From Bifidobacterium sp. ESL0682 (GTDB taxonomy: Bacteria; Actinomycetota; Actinomycetes; Actinomycetales; Bifidobacteriaceae): DNA of 64,000 bases. The notes below the pieces were generated by a model that had not been told where the DNA came from, ran no database searches, and worked only from the letters and a program-made list of their open reading frames with translations. A program made the translations under genes and the position numbers. The DNA lies in NCBI RefSeq assembly GCF_029392815.1, contig NZ_CP113942.1, forward strand, positions 868,001 to 932,000, given 5' to 3'. This document shows positions 36,995 to 46,909 of the stretch, piece by piece. The number at the start of each line of letters is the position of its first letter. The first letter of the stretch is position 1.

Positions 36995-37621
36995 ATGACT
37001 AACATTCAGCGTTCTCGCCGTCAGGTGCGTCTTTCGCGTGCCCTCGGCATCGCACTGACCCCTAAGGCTCAGCGCATCTTCGAGAAGCGTCCGTACGCTC
37101 CTGGTGAGCATGGCCGCACGCGTCGTCGCACCGAATCCGATTACGCGGTTCGTCTGCGCGAGAAGCAGCGTCTGCGCGCTCAGTACGGCGTCTCCGAGAA
37201 GCAGCTTCGTGCAGCTTATGAAAAGGGCACCCACACCAAGGGCCAGACCGGCGATGCAATGCTCGTCGATCTCGAGACTCGTCTCGACGCTCTGGTGCTT
37301 CGCGCAGGCTTCGCCCGCACGACCGCTCAGGCACGTCAGTATGTCGTGCACCGTCACATCATGGTCGACGGCAACGTGGTGGACCGTCCGTCCTACCGTG
37401 TCAAGCCCGGCCAGACCATTCAGGTTCGTCCGAAGAGCCAGACCATGGTTCCCTTCCAGATTGCCGCTGAAGGCGTGCACCGCGATGTGCTGCCCGCAGT
37501 CCCCGGATACCTGGACGTCAACCTGCCTTCGCTCAAGGCGACTCTCACCCGTAAGCCGGAAACCAAAGAGATTCCGGTCGAGGTCAACATTCAGTACGTC
37601 GTCGAGTTCTACGCTCGCTGA
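36995..37621 (+). CDS. rpsD: 30S ribosomal protein S4
   Basis: 208 residues. It nucleates assembly of the 30S body and binds 16S rRNA. The S4 domain is seen as LETRLDALVLRAGFARTTAQ and ARQYVVHRHIMVDGNVVDRP. The N-terminal zinc-finger cysteines are absent, so this is the Cys-free form common in actinobacteria. AAAGGAAC precedes the ATG. It stands alone here, outside the alpha operon, with its own terminator. Confidence 0.97.
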   Translation: MTNIQRSRRQVRLSRALGIALTPKAQRIFEKRPYAPGEHGRTRRRTESDYAVRLREKQRLRAQYGVSEKQLRAAYEKGTHTKGQTGDAMLVDLETRLDALVLRAGFARTTAQARQYVVHRHIMVDGNVVDRPSYRVKPGQTIQVRPKSQTMVPFQIAAEGVHRDVLPAVPGYLDVNLPSLKATLTRKPETKEIPVEVNIQYVVEFYAR

Positions 37622-37653
37622 TTTCTGAATCCCATTCCTTTTAGGACATACCG

Positions 37654-37690
37654 CAAGGGCCCTGTGAGTTTCAAGCTCACAGGGCCCTTG
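37654..37690. terminator. bidirectional terminator after rpsD
   Basis: Perfect 15-bp arms CAAGGGCCCTGTGAG (37654-37668) and CTCACAGGGCCCTTG (37676-37690) with a 7-base loop, between rpsD and the converging ABC operon. Confidence 0.88.
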
Positions 37691-37783
37691 GCGTTGTCGG
37701 GTTGAATTGTTCAAACTTGCCAATGACAGCATCGACGAGTCTTTAGAACCCGTCTTCGAAGAACTCGAGCAGGTCGTTCATCG

Positions 37784-38596
37784 TCAGTTTCTTTTTTCTT
37801 CGGCGTTGAGGTCGCGAACGATCTGGCCCTTTTGCAGCACGATGAGACGGTTGCCGTATTTCAGGGCATCATCAAGGCGGTGCGTGATCATCAAGCAGGT
37901 CAGTTGCTGCTCGGCGATGGTGCTTGCGGTGATAGCCATGAGCTGTTTGGAGGTCTTCGGGTCGAGGGCAGCGGTGTGCTCATCAAGCAGCAGCAGGTCT
38001 GGCTTGGTGATGGTAGCCATGATCAGGCTCAACGCCTGACGCTGCCCGCCGGAAAGATTGCCGGCAGGAGTGTCAAGGTGCTCTTCAAGCCCGTTGCCGA
38101 TGCCCTTACACAGTTCATAGAACCGGTCATGGTTGGCCGCCATCTCACGCATTTTGAACCGGCGGGGCAGTCCGCGTCTGGTGGCGAGCAACAGATTTTC
38201 TGCAACGGTCATGCGTGGGGCAGTGCCCATCTTCGGATCCTGAAAGACGCGGGCGATGTATTTTGCTCGGGCTTCCTGTGAAGTCGAGGTGACGTCTTCG
38301 CCGTTGAGCAGCACACGTCCTTGAGTTGGGTGGAGGCCACCGGCGATGATGTTGAACAAGGTACTCTTGCCTGCACCGTTGCCACCGAGCACGGTGATGA
38401 AATCGCCGGGTTTCACCGCAAGGTTGGCATCGGTCAGAATCTCCTTGGTGTCGTCCATTCCGTTGTCGACTCTCACCGAGCAGTGCTCGATTGCGAGGCG
38501 GATATCCGTCGGATTGGTGACTGCTTGGGTTTCGGTCTCGCTGGCGGTCAAGGCAGCGTCCGTTTCATTCGGTTTGGTCATGGTCTTGCCTTTCAT
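37784..38596 (-). CDS. ABC transporter ATP-binding protein
   Basis: 270 residues. Walker A VLGGNGAGKSTLFNIIAGG, Q-loop FQDPKMGTAP, signature NLSGGQRQALSLIM, Walker B PDLLLLDEHTAALDPKT and the switch His in LMITHRLDDAL. The first 30 residues are a polar extension. The ATG at 38596 overlaps the stop of the permease gene (ATGA); a second ATG five codons on, also behind an AAAGGCAAG site, is possible. It energises the adjacent permease, and the binding proteins are of the TrpX type, so aromatic amino acid uptake is the family-level guess. Confidence 0.9.
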   Translation of the reverse strand: MKGKTMTKPNETDAALTASETETQAVTNPTDIRLAIEHCSVRVDNGMDDTKEILTDANLAVKPGDFITVLGGNGAGKSTLFNIIAGGLHPTQGRVLLNGEDVTSTSQEARAKYIARVFQDPKMGTAPRMTVAENLLLATRRGLPRRFKMREMAANHDRFYELCKGIGNGLEEHLDTPAGNLSGGQRQALSLIMATITKPDLLLLDEHTAALDPKTSKQLMAITASTIAEQQLTCLMITHRLDDALKYGNRLIVLQKGQIVRDLNAEEKRN

Positions 38597-39515
38597 GCTT
38601 CTGCCTTTCCGCTGGATTCCACGACGTCGTTCTTCTTGAAGTATTTTTCAAATCCCGTGGTCAGATGCAACGCTCTCTTGAATTGGGGGATAAGCATGCA
38701 CAAGGAAAGCACGACGGCCGAGAAGAACTTCAGGTATGTGGTGTCGAAACCGAGGCGGATAACCAGCAAAATAAGGAGCTGATAGATGATGCTGCCGACC
38801 ACGGTGGCAAGCATGCGCTGGAAGAAGGAGAGCTCGCCGAAGAGGACCTCGCCGATGATGATGGAGGAGAGGCCGATGACGATGGTGCCTACGCCCTTGC
38901 TCACATCGGCATAGCCGTCATGCTGGGAGATGAGTGCGCCGGAAAGCGCGATCAGGCCATTGAAAGCATGAGCCCGACGTTGGTCATACGTTCGGTGTGG
39001 ATGCCAAGTGATTTGGCCATGGATTCGTTGTCACCGGTGGCGATGTAGGCCTGTCCGAACTCAGTGTTGAAGAACAGGGACATCAATCCGATGACGATGG
39101 TGACGGCCAACAGTCCGATAAAGACGGTGTCGTAGTTTTCCGGAAGATTCAGCGGCTGGAAAACATCCTGTATTTTCGGCATGTTCAGCAGGGAGAGGTT
39201 CGGCGATTTCATGATGAAGAGCATCACGGAGTTCAATGCGGACATCACCAGAATGCCGGCGAGGACCACGGGAATCTTTCCTTTTGTATAGAGCAGGCCG
39301 GTCACCAGTCCTGCGCACATGCCGGCCAGAACGCCGAGCAGTGTAGCGAGGAAGGGATTGACGCCCATCGTAATCGCCGCGACGCACACCGCGCCTCCCA
39401 GGGGGAACGAGCCTTCAGTGGTCATATCGGGGAAGCCGAGAATGCGGTAGGTCATGAAGATGCCGAGACCGAGCATGCTCCACAGCATGCCCTGGCCGAT
39501 TGATGAGATGATCAT
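38593..39515 (-). CDS. ABC transporter permease, frame disrupted once
   Basis: About 307 residues when restored, with eight or more hydrophobic segments. It resembles the single-chain permeases that go with TrpX-like binding proteins, relatives of the branched-chain amino acid and sugar permeases. The motif region GFPDMTTEGSFPLGGAV is conserved in that group. The frame breaks near 38962: MTNVGLMLS runs into a stop unless one base is added, giving LMLSNGLIALSGALISQ, a family-conserved stretch. ATG and stop codons overlap those of its neighbours on both sides, showing tight coupling. Confidence 0.87.
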
Positions 39516-40575
39516 TTGTTGCTGCCTTCCTCTCCAACGATCTTCGCGTTCTTCATCACCGAGTCGGGCACGGTGATGCCGTTGAGATCTGCTTCCTTCT
39601 TATTGATATAGACGTCGCCGCCGTTAAACACATACACGGGCGTGGTGGCGGTCTTGGTTTTGCCGCTCAACACATCGGCCATCATTTCCCCGGTTTTCAG
39701 GCCGAAATCGTACTGGCTTGGAGCGATGGTAGCGACGGCTCCTTGCTTGACCATGGTATCGGCGGCCACGATAACCGGTTCGTGCTTCTTGTTAGCTTCC
39801 TGCGTCACGGTGGGCATGGCATTGGCGATGGCGTTGTCGTTGGGGATGAAGATGAAGTCGACCTGATCGCTCATGATCTGCACGGTCTGGGCGATTTCGT
39901 TGCTGCTGGGCACCGCGAAACGCTTGGTCTGCAAGCCCATCTTCTTGGCAATGGCGTCGGCATGCTCGACCTGTGATTTCGCGTTGACCTCATCGGAGTT
40001 ATAGAGAAAACCGACCGATTTTGCCTTCGGCAGGAGCTTTTGGGCCAGTTCCAGCTGCGCCTTGAGCGGCGGGACGTTGGAGACACCGGTGATGTTGCCG
40101 CCCGGGTGTTTGAGGTCCTTGACCACGCCTGCTGCGATCGGATCGGTGACCGCGCCGAGCATGATCGGAATGTCTTTGGTGGTGTTGGCCAATGCCTGCG
40201 TGGCGCCGGTGGCGATGCCGCAAAGGGCATCAGGCTTCTTGTTAACCAGCTGTTGGCTCATGGTGGCGAGCTTGCTCTGGTCGCCTTCGCCGTTCATGCT
40301 GGTGATTTCGAGGTTCTTGCCTTCGATGTAGCCGCCTTTTTGAGGCCGTCGATGACACCTTGGTGGATCTGGTCAAGCGCCGGATGGCTCATGGTCTGCA
40401 GGATGCCGACCTTTTTGGTTCCCTGTGTTTGTGCAGTGGCGGTCGTATTGGTCGCGGTGCTCTTCACACTGTGCTCGCCGACGAAATACATGACGACCCC
40501 GACGACGACCACGGCCACCGCTGTGACCGCAGCGGTCACTACGGTGCTTGGTGAACGATGTTCTTTTTCGGACAT
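39512..40575 (-). CDS. TrpX-like ABC substrate-binding protein 1, frame disrupted once
   Basis: About 354 residues when restored. The N-terminal anchor (TVVTAAVTAVAVVVVGVVMYFV) lacks a lipobox Cys, so it stays attached by a membrane helix. The binding fold begins KVGILQTMSHPALDQIHQGV, typical of the ABC_sub_bind (PF04392) group of putative tryptophan/tyrosine or purine binders. The frame breaks at the run of five A/T at 40337-40341; a sixth gives GLKKGGYIEGKNLEITSMNG. It overlaps the permease start and is a close paralog of the upstream gene. Confidence 0.87.
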
Positions 40576-40662
40576 GGTGATTTACTCTGATCTTTTTAAC
40601 GATTGGTTGTATTTAAGGTTTGTCTAATACAGACTGTTATCAACGTATAGCGGCGAAGTTGA

Positions 40663-41729
40663 TTACTTATTCTTGCCGGCATCGGTGGTGACGATCTTAG
40701 CGTTCTTCATCAGCTTTTCGGGCACATTGATGCCAAGTCGTTGCACCTGATCTTTGTTGATAATCGTGTCGCCGGTCGTAAACGTGTAAACGGGTGTTGT
40801 CGCCGGTTTGCTCTTGCCTTTAAGGATGTTCGCGGCCATCTTGCCGGTCTGGATTCCCAGCTGGTACTGGTTGACGCCGATGGTGGCGAGCCCTCCCTGC
40901 GTGACCATAGTGTCCACCGAAGTGATGACCGGCTTCTTCTGCTTGTTGGCCTCTTCGGTGACGGTGGGCATGGCGTTGGCGATGGTGTTGTCCAGCGGAA
41001 TGTAGATGAAATCAACCTGGCTGCTCATTACCTGCACGGTCTGGGCGATCTCGTTGCTGGATGGCACCGCGAATTTCTTGACCTTGAGACCGAGCTGCGT
41101 GGCGGCCTTGGCGGCCGTGTCAACCTGCGACTTGGAATTGTCCTCGGTGGAGGAGTAGAGCATGCCAACGGTTTTGGCGTGAGGCATCAGTTCTTTGCCG
41201 AGCTTGATTTCCGAAGCCACGGGAGGCTGGTCGGAGACACCGGTGATGTTTTTGCCAGGAGTCTTCATGTCACGAACCAATCCTGCGGCCACGGGGTCGG
41301 TGACAGCGCCGAGCACAATCGGAGTGGTACTGGTGGCATTGGCCAGCGCCTGTGCGGCCGGCGTGGCGATGCCGACCAATACGTCAGCCTTCTTGTTGAC
41401 GAGCTGCTCGCTCATCGTGGCGAGCTTGCTCTGGTCGGCCTGTCCGTTCTGGTCGATGATCTGGATGTTCTTGCCGTCGACGAATCCTTCTTTTTCAGCT
41501 CGTCGACCACACCCTTGTGAATCTGGTTCAGCGCCGGATGGCTGACATATTGGAGGATGCCTACGCGTTTCATGGTCGTTTGCTGCGATGTACTTGCGGC
41601 GTTGTTCCCGCCTAGGGCGTGACGCCTGCCAAGTTGGTAGGTAAAACCTCCGACAAGGATGAGTACGATGACGATGATGGTCGCCGTCAAGGCCTTTCCG
41701 TGCGAGGCTTGGTGATTTTCATTGTTCAT
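40663..41729 (-). CDS. TrpX-like ABC substrate-binding protein 2, frame disrupted once
   Basis: About 355 residues when restored, first gene of the ABC operon. It has a membrane helix at the N-terminus (LTATIIVIVLILVGGFTYQL) and then RVGILQYVSHPALNQIHKGV, as in its paralog. FAVPSSNEIAQTVQVMSSQV and DFIYIPLDNTIANAMPTVTE nearly match paralog 1, while the ligand-lining parts vary more. The frame breaks at the run of five A/T at 41491-41495; a sixth gives ELKKEGFVDGKNIQIIDQNG. Two binding proteins for one permease suggest two ligands or affinities. Confidence 0.87.
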
Positions 41730-42102
41730 AGCGTTTCTGTTACTCTTTCGATTGACTTAAAGCCATACCAAGCGAGGTATGTTATCAGCGCTGGAACAAC
41801 TGCGGATACAGACACAAAATACTGCAATTTCCGGAACAACCGAACAGACAAAATGATGCAGTGATTGCACACAAAACAAATGACGCCATGGCAAGGCTCG
41901 ATATTAAATTCTGGTTTACCTAACTTCTTATGTTAGCTACGCCAGCCACGCCAAACGAAATGCAACAGGAGCCGAGATGCTGAGATCATACTGGCTGCTC
42001 CTTTCATACATTTCAAAACACTTTTAAACATAGAGGAAGGCGTGGAAAATGACAAAACCGTCATTCATATTATGAGATATAAAGCTGTGCGATAATGGAG
42101 CT
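41730..42102. other. divergent intergenic region with a short inverted repeat
   Basis: About 370 bases between the ABC operon (leftward) and the phosphatase gene (rightward). CATACC-AAGCGA-GGTATG (41764-41781) lies some 35 bases before the ABC operon start and could be a hairpin or operator. AGGAGC...GCTCCT near 41970-42003 may be a weak terminator. No gene is seen. Confidence 0.4.
42091..42102 (+). promoter_or_regulatory. candidate -10 box close to the phosphatase start
   Basis: GATAAT (42091-42096) is followed by GGAGCT and the ATG at 42103. This would give a leaderless message, although GGAG also resembles a ribosome site if transcription starts further upstream. Confidence 0.35.
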
Positions 42103-42777
42103 ATGTTGTTGCATCTTCATCTGGTCCGCCATGGGCAGACCTATTTCAACCGTTATAACCGTCTGCAGGGCTGGTCGAATTCGCCGTTGACCGAGTCCGG
42201 CATTGCCGATGCCGACAAGGCCGGAACAAAACTCAAGAATTTCGATTTTGCCGCCGCCTATTGTTCCGACACGACGCGTGCTGAACAGACCGCTGCCCGT
42301 ATCCTCGATATCAACGAGCAAGCTGGTCACTCCCACCCGAAGCTTGTCGCCGACATGCATTTCCGCGAGCAGTTCTACGGGTATTTCGAAGGTCAGGACA
42401 TGAATATGGCCTGGTGGGCCGCTGGCGCCCCGCATGGTGCCAAAACCTATAACCAGATTGTCGAGCAATACGGACTCAAGGGGACCAGAGATTTTTTGAA
42501 GGAAGCCGACCCCTTCCACGACGCCGAAAGCGACGATGAATACTGGAAGCGTGTCGAGGGTGGGTTTGCTCTGATTGCCGCGAATCCCGATCTCAAGGAT
42601 GGTGACGATGTTCTTCAGATCTCGCACGGCAACACGCTACTGAGCCTGATGCATCGCTTTGCCGGGTCGGGTTATGACCTTTCCGAGCGACCGGCGAACG
42701 GCAGCGTCACCTCATTGGATTTCGATACCACCAAGCCGATGGAAACTGCGGTGACGGTCGTCTCTTACAATCAATGA
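42103..42777 (+). CDS. histidine phosphatase family protein (phosphoglycerate mutase-like)
   Basis: 224 residues. The RHG motif HLVRHGQTYFNRYNRLQGW carries the phospho-accepting His. SDTTRAEQTAARIL holds the second Arg, the Glu of REQFYGYFEG is the likely acid, and the second His is in VLQISHGNTLLSL. It lacks the length and motifs of glycolytic 2,3-bisphosphoglycerate-dependent mutase, so a broad phosphatase role is more likely. Substrate unknown. Confidence 0.87.
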   Translation: MLLHLHLVRHGQTYFNRYNRLQGWSNSPLTESGIADADKAGTKLKNFDFAAAYCSDTTRAEQTAARILDINEQAGHSHPKLVADMHFREQFYGYFEGQDMNMAWWAAGAPHGAKTYNQIVEQYGLKGTRDFLKEADPFHDAESDDEYWKRVEGGFALIAANPDLKDGDDVLQISHGNTLLSLMHRFAGSGYDLSERPANGSVTSLDFDTTKPMETAVTVVSYNQ

Positions 42778-42864
42778 TTCATTGCCCCAGCGTCGCGGGC
42801 GTTGGGTAATCTGGGAATTCATTGTGTCTGAAATGTCAATGGACTTCATCGGAAAGAGGCTTAC

Positions 42865-43290
42865 ATGAGTATTGGAGACATTGCAGGGCTTATCGCCGCC
42901 ATAGCGTTTGCTGTGCTGGCCGGGTTCCTGATTTATCCGCTCATCAGGCTGGGCAAGCTCTTCGATCAGCTCGCACAGACCGTCAAGGATTCCGGAGACC
43001 ATGCCATTCCGGCGTTGGACGAAGGTGTGACCACGGTGCGTCAGGTCAACAAGTCGCTCGAGGACGTCAACAAGATTTCCTCGGCCGCTTCCACTACCGC
43101 CGGCAACATCGGCGCACTGACCGATCTTTATGGCTCGTTCCTCGGCAAGCCGGTCATCAAGCTGGCCTCGTCGTTCTATGCCCTGAAATCCACCGCCCAA
43201 AGTTTCATGCGTCAGAAAGCTGCGGCTCCTGCAGGCAATATGGGCAAGAGCAAGGTTCCGACAGCTAAGACGAAGAGTGGCAGGGAGTAA
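42865..43290 (+). CDS. DUF948 family membrane-anchored protein
   Basis: 141 residues with an N-terminal transmembrane helix (IAGLIAAIAFAVLAGFLIYP) and a helical, coiled-coil-like cytoplasmic part ending in an Ala/Lys tail. GAAAGAGG precedes the ATG. In actinobacteria a DUF948 gene stands just before a small membrane gene and alaS, as here. The function is unknown. Confidence 0.83.
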   Translation: MSIGDIAGLIAAIAFAVLAGFLIYPLIRLGKLFDQLAQTVKDSGDHAIPALDEGVTTVRQVNKSLEDVNKISSAASTTAGNIGALTDLYGSFLGKPVIKLASSFYALKSTAQSFMRQKAAAPAGNMGKSKVPTAKTKSGRE

Positions 43291-43292
43291 CG

Positions 43293-43529
43293 ATGGTCAA
43301 ACGTATTTTCTGGGTATCGCTTGGTGTGGTCATCGGTGTGGTGGCAGTCTCGAAGGCTGAGGCCTATGTCCGCGCCAATACTCCCGACAAAGCCCGACAG
43401 TTCGTACTTGGCCCCGATCAGGACCACGTTATGGAGCGCTCGTTGCGTGGCCTGTTCGACGAGTTCAATGCCACTCGCGTTGCTCGTGAAGAGGAACTTA
43501 ACGCCCAATATGCCGACAAACTCAGCTGA
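43293..43529 (+). CDS. small conserved membrane protein upstream of alaS
   Basis: 78 residues starting two bases after the DUF948 stop, so translationally coupled to it. One N-terminal transmembrane helix (IFWVSLGVVIGVVAVSKAEA) is followed by a charged helix (MERSLRGLFDEFNATRVARE). The conserved order DUF948 - this protein - alaS in actinobacteria suggests a linked envelope role, but no function is known. Confidence 0.78.
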   Translation: MVKRIFWVSLGVVIGVVAVSKAEAYVRANTPDKARQFVLGPDQDHVMERSLRGLFDEFNATRVAREEELNAQYADKLS

Positions 43530-43603
43530 TTGTCCTGTCGTTGACTTGGGCAGCAGGTCTTCTTTCGTTTTGTCTGCTATCTGAATCGTATCGGATAAGA
43601 CAT

Positions 43604-43620
43604 AATCATTGACAATGATT
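43604..43620. promoter_or_regulatory. 17-bp perfect palindrome upstream of alaS
   Basis: AATCATTGACAATGATT is an 8-1-8 perfect palindrome, like operators of dimeric regulators and reminiscent of Fur/Zur-type sites. It lies about 120 bases before alaS. A second short inverted repeat (CGCAAC/GTTGCG, 43698-43715) sits in the putative leader behind TAGAAT. Confidence 0.45.
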
Positions 43621-43740
43621 GCGAATTAGGTTTGTACAAGAATAGGGAATTGAGTATTCGGTTCCTGACAATTATTTTTTAATGTGATAAGTAGAATCGC
43701 AACAATTTCGTTGCGAACGTAACAAGGAGCAGCAGCAAGC

Positions 43741-46422
43741 ATGCGCACCTCTGAAATCGCCAGTAGGTTCCAACATTATTTTGAGAAGCAGGGCCATCTG
43801 GTCCTTCCCTCGGCATCGTTGATTTCTCCGAACCCCACAACGTTGTTCACCATCGCCGGCATGGTTCCCTTTATTCCGTATTTGCTCGGCGAGCAGACCC
43901 CACCGAGCAAGCGTGTGACCTCCAACCAGAAGTGCGTGCGCACGTTGGACATCGACGAGGTCGGCAAGACCACCCGTCACGGCACCTTCTTCCAGATGCT
44001 CGGCAACTTCTCCTTCGGTGATTATTTCAAGGCCGAAGCCATCCATTACGCCTGGGATTTGCTGACCACTCCGCAAGACAAGGGCGGCCTGGGCTTCGAC
44101 CCTGAGACCCTGTGGGTCACCACCTACACCGATGACGATGAGGCACGCTCACTGTGGGTCAATGAGGGCATGGATCCCGAGCACATGGAAATCCTCGGCA
44201 TGGAAGACAACTTCTGGACCACAGGCGGCCCTGGCCCTGGCGGCCCCTGCTCCGAGATCTACGTCGATCGCGGCCCGAAGTACGGCAAGGAAGGCGGCCC
44301 CAGCGCCGACGACAACCGTTACATCGAGATCTGGGATCTCGTTTTCGAGAACTACGCCGTCGACAACGTCAAGTCCAAGACCGACCTGCACATCGTCGGC
44401 GAGCTCGAGCACAAGAACATCGATACCGGTGCCGGCCTCGAGCGCGTGGCCTATCTGCTGCAAGGCAAGCAGAACATCTACGAGACCGACGAGATTTATC
44501 CGGTCATCGAAGCCGCTGAGAAGATTTCTGGTCACAAGTACGGCGAGGATGAGCAATCCGATGTCCGCTTCCGCGTGGTGGCCGATCACGTGCGTTCCGC
44601 ACTGATGATTATGAGTGACGGTGTACGTCCGAGCAACGTCGGCCGTGGCTATGTGCTGCGCCGTCTGCTGCGTCGTACCGTCCGCTCGATGAAGATGCTC
44701 GGTGTCAACGAGCCCGTGCTGCCTACGCTTTTCCCGGTTTCCAAGGACGCGATGGTGCCCAGCTATCCGGAATTGAACGACACGTTCCATGACGTTTCCG
44801 AAGCCGCTTACGGTGAGGAGGATGCGTTCCGTCGCACGCTCGAAAACGGCACGACCATCCTTGATACGGCCGTCAAGAAAGCCAAGAAGTCAGGCAACGA
44901 CGAGGTCTCCGGGAAGGATGCCTTCACTCTGCACGACACCTACGGCTTCCCGATTGAGCTGACCCGTGAGATGGCCGGCGAGCAAGGTGTCAAGGTCGAC
45001 GACAAGGGCTTCCAGGAGCTGATGGACGAGCAGAAGTCCCGTGCCCGCGCCGATGCTCTGAAGAAGCGCCACAACGTTGATGTCAGCGTCTATGACGACT
45101 TCAAGAAGACTCTCAAGAAGCCGATTGAATTCCTCGGCTACACGGACCATTCCAGCCGCTCCACCATTCTCGGCATTTTCGAGGAAGGCAAGGGCAGCGT
45201 CCAGAGCGTCGAAGGCCCAGCCAATGTCGAGATCGTGCTCGACCGTACCCCGTTCTATGCAGAGCAGGGCGGACAGCAGGCCGACGAAGGCGAGATGATT
45301 TCTGACGATGGCGCTGTGCTGGAGATTGATGATGTACAGAAGCCGATCAAGGATCTGATCGTACACAGCTGCAGGCTTACCGAAGGCAAGCTCAGCGTCG
45401 GCGAGAAAGTCAACGCCACCATCGATGAGGAACGTCGTCGTGGTTTGGCGCGTTCCCATACCGCCACGCACATGTTGCACAAAGCGCTGCGTGAGGTGCT
45501 CGGAGAACAGGCGACCCAGCGCGGTTCGCTTGTGGCACCCGATTATCTGCACTTTGATTTCCAGTGGCCGACCGCCATGACTCGTGAGGAGATCGATCAG
45601 GTCGAGGCTCGCGTTGTTGAACGAGCTTGTGACGACCTGCCGGTCACCATGGAGGAAATGGACTATAAGGAAGCCATCAAGCTTGGATCCATGCATCTCT
45701 TTGGCGAGAAATATGGTGACCGTGTGCGTGTGGTGACCATCGGTGAAGACGCTTGGAGCCGTGAGCTCTGTGGAGGTACGCACCTCAACGCTACCGGTAA
45801 AATCGGCGAGTTTGTCATCACTTCCGAGTCTTCGGTCGGCTCGGGTGTTCGTCGTATCGAAGCGTTCATGGGTAAGAAGGCCTATGAATTCAACGACAAA
45901 CAGCATAAGACCGTTTCAGGCTTGGCCGATGAGCTCAAGGTTCGTCCAGAGGAGTTGCGCGATCGCGTGCTCGCTCTTGAAGACAAGGTCAAGGAAGCCG
46001 ATCAGCGTCTCAATGCACTCTACGAATCCCAGCTTGAGGCAGCAGTGCCGGCGTTGATCGAGCAGGCGGAAGCCGACGCCGATGCTCCGGTCGAACTGGT
46101 GGCTTCGAATGTCGGTCATTTTGGGTCCTTTGATGCGCTGCGCAAGACCGTGATGGACCTGCGCGCCAAGCTCGGTGACGCGAAATCTGCGGTTATCGCA
46201 CTTTCCGGCGTCAACGAGGAAGGCAAGCCGATGGTCGCGGTGGCTACCAACGACAATGCACGCAAGGCCGGCTTCAAGGCCGGTGACCTTGTTCGCGTAG
46301 CTTCCAAGGTGCTCGGCGGCGGTGGCGGCGGCAAGCCGGACTTCGCCCAGGGCGGCGGTGCTGATGCATCCAAGATCGACGAGGCGCTGAAGGCCCTTCG
46401 TCAGGCAGTTCGCAAGGACTGA
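43741..46422 (+). CDS. alaS: alanyl-tRNA synthetase
   Basis: 893 residues. The class II aminoacylation core starts [19 protein letters not shown], with motif 2-like [26 protein letters not shown] and [21 protein letters not shown]. The editing domain has the metal-binding [13 protein letters not shown] and [15 protein letters not shown]. The C-terminal C-Ala domain ends with the Gly-rich [16 protein letters not shown] typical of AlaRS. AACAAGGAGC precedes the ATG. ruvX follows 7 bases later. Confidence 0.98.
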   Translation: MRTSEIASRFQHYFEKQGHLVLPSASLISPNPTTLFTIAGMVPFIPYLLGEQTPPSKRVTSNQKCVRTLDIDEVGKTTRHGTFFQMLGNFSFGDYFKAEAIHYAWDLLTTPQDKGGLGFDPETLWVTTYTDDDEARSLWVNEGMDPEHMEILGMEDNFWTTGGPGPGGPCSEIYVDRGPKYGKEGGPSADDNRYIEIWDLVFENYAVDNVKSKTDLHIVGELEHKNIDTGAGLERVAYLLQGKQNIYETDEIYPVIEAAEKISGHKYGEDEQSDVRFRVVADHVRSALMIMSDGVRPSNVGRGYVLRRLLRRTVRSMKMLGVNEPVLPTLFPVSKDAMVPSYPELNDTFHDVSEAAYGEEDAFRRTLENGTTILDTAVKKAKKSGNDEVSGKDAFTLHDTYGFPIELTREMAGEQGVKVDDKGFQELMDEQKSRARADALKKRHNVDVSVYDDFKKTLKKPIEFLGYTDHSSRSTILGIFEEGKGSVQSVEGPANVEIVLDRTPFYAEQGGQQADEGEMISDDGAVLEIDDVQKPIKDLIVHSCRLTEGKLSVGEKVNATIDEERRRGLARSHTATHMLHKALREVLGEQATQRGSLVAPDYLHFDFQWPTAMTREEIDQVEARVVERACDDLPVTMEEMDYKEAIKLGSMHLFGEKYGDRVRVVTIGEDAWSRELCGGTHLNATGKIGEFVITSESSVGSGVRRIEAFMGKKAYEFNDKQHKTVSGLADELKVRPEELRDRVLALEDKVKEADQRLNALYESQLEAAVPALIEQAEADADAPVELVASNVGHFGSFDALRKTVMDLRAKLGDAKSAVIALSGVNEEGKPMVAVATNDNARKAGFKAGDLVRVASKVLGGGGGGKPDFAQGGGADASKIDEALKALRQAVRKD

Positions 46423-46429
46423 AACCAGA

Positions 46430-46885
46430 ATGACATGGTTGGGCGTGGATTTGGGAGACGCCAGGGTCGGCTTGGCTTTAAGCGACCCTGAGCTCTCCTT
46501 CGCTCACCCTGAAGGCAATATTCAGGCCAATGGCGATTCATTTCGTGCGCTCGATGAGGTGGTGGACTTCATCGATGACCATACCGATATCGATACCGTG
46601 GTTATTGGCTTGCCGCTTCTTCTGAGCGGTGAACCAGGGAAAAGCGCCAAAAAAGCCAAACGATGGGCTGCAAATCTCGCCAAAAGACTTGAAATTGCCG
46701 TTCAGAGCGAGGATTATACGATCGACAAGGTTCCTGAGATAGTACTTCAGGACGAGCGTCTCACCACAGTGAGCGCTCACCATCAGCTGAGCCAAGCCAG
46801 TGTGCAGAGCAGAAATCATAGGCCAGTAGTTGATCAGCAGTCGGCGGTCGTCATCCTGCAGTCAGCTTTGGACAAGCGTAACTAA
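46430..46885 (+). CDS. ruvX: putative pre-16S rRNA nuclease (YqgF/RuvX)
   Basis: 151 residues with an RNase H-like fold. MTWLGVDLGDARVGLALSD gives the first catalytic Asp, DTVVIGLPLLLSGEPGKSA is the family GLP motif, and LQDERLTTVSAHHQL carries the Glu/Arg pair. YqgF trims the 5' end of 16S rRNA precursor in E. coli. It sits between alaS and mltG, an order common in Gram-positive bacteria. Confidence 0.93.
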   Translation: MTWLGVDLGDARVGLALSDPELSFAHPEGNIQANGDSFRALDEVVDFIDDHTDIDTVVIGLPLLLSGEPGKSAKKAKRWAANLAKRLEIAVQSEDYTIDKVPEIVLQDERLTTVSAHHQLSQASVQSRNHRPVVDQQSAVVILQSALDKRN

Positions 46886-46909
46886 CCAACCGAGATCAGA
46901 GGGGAATTC

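Noticed and set aside
42103-42777. Glycolytic phosphoglycerate mutase (gpmA)
   Set aside because: It keeps the RHG fold but lacks the length and conserved stretches of the glycolytic enzyme, so only the superfamily is supported.
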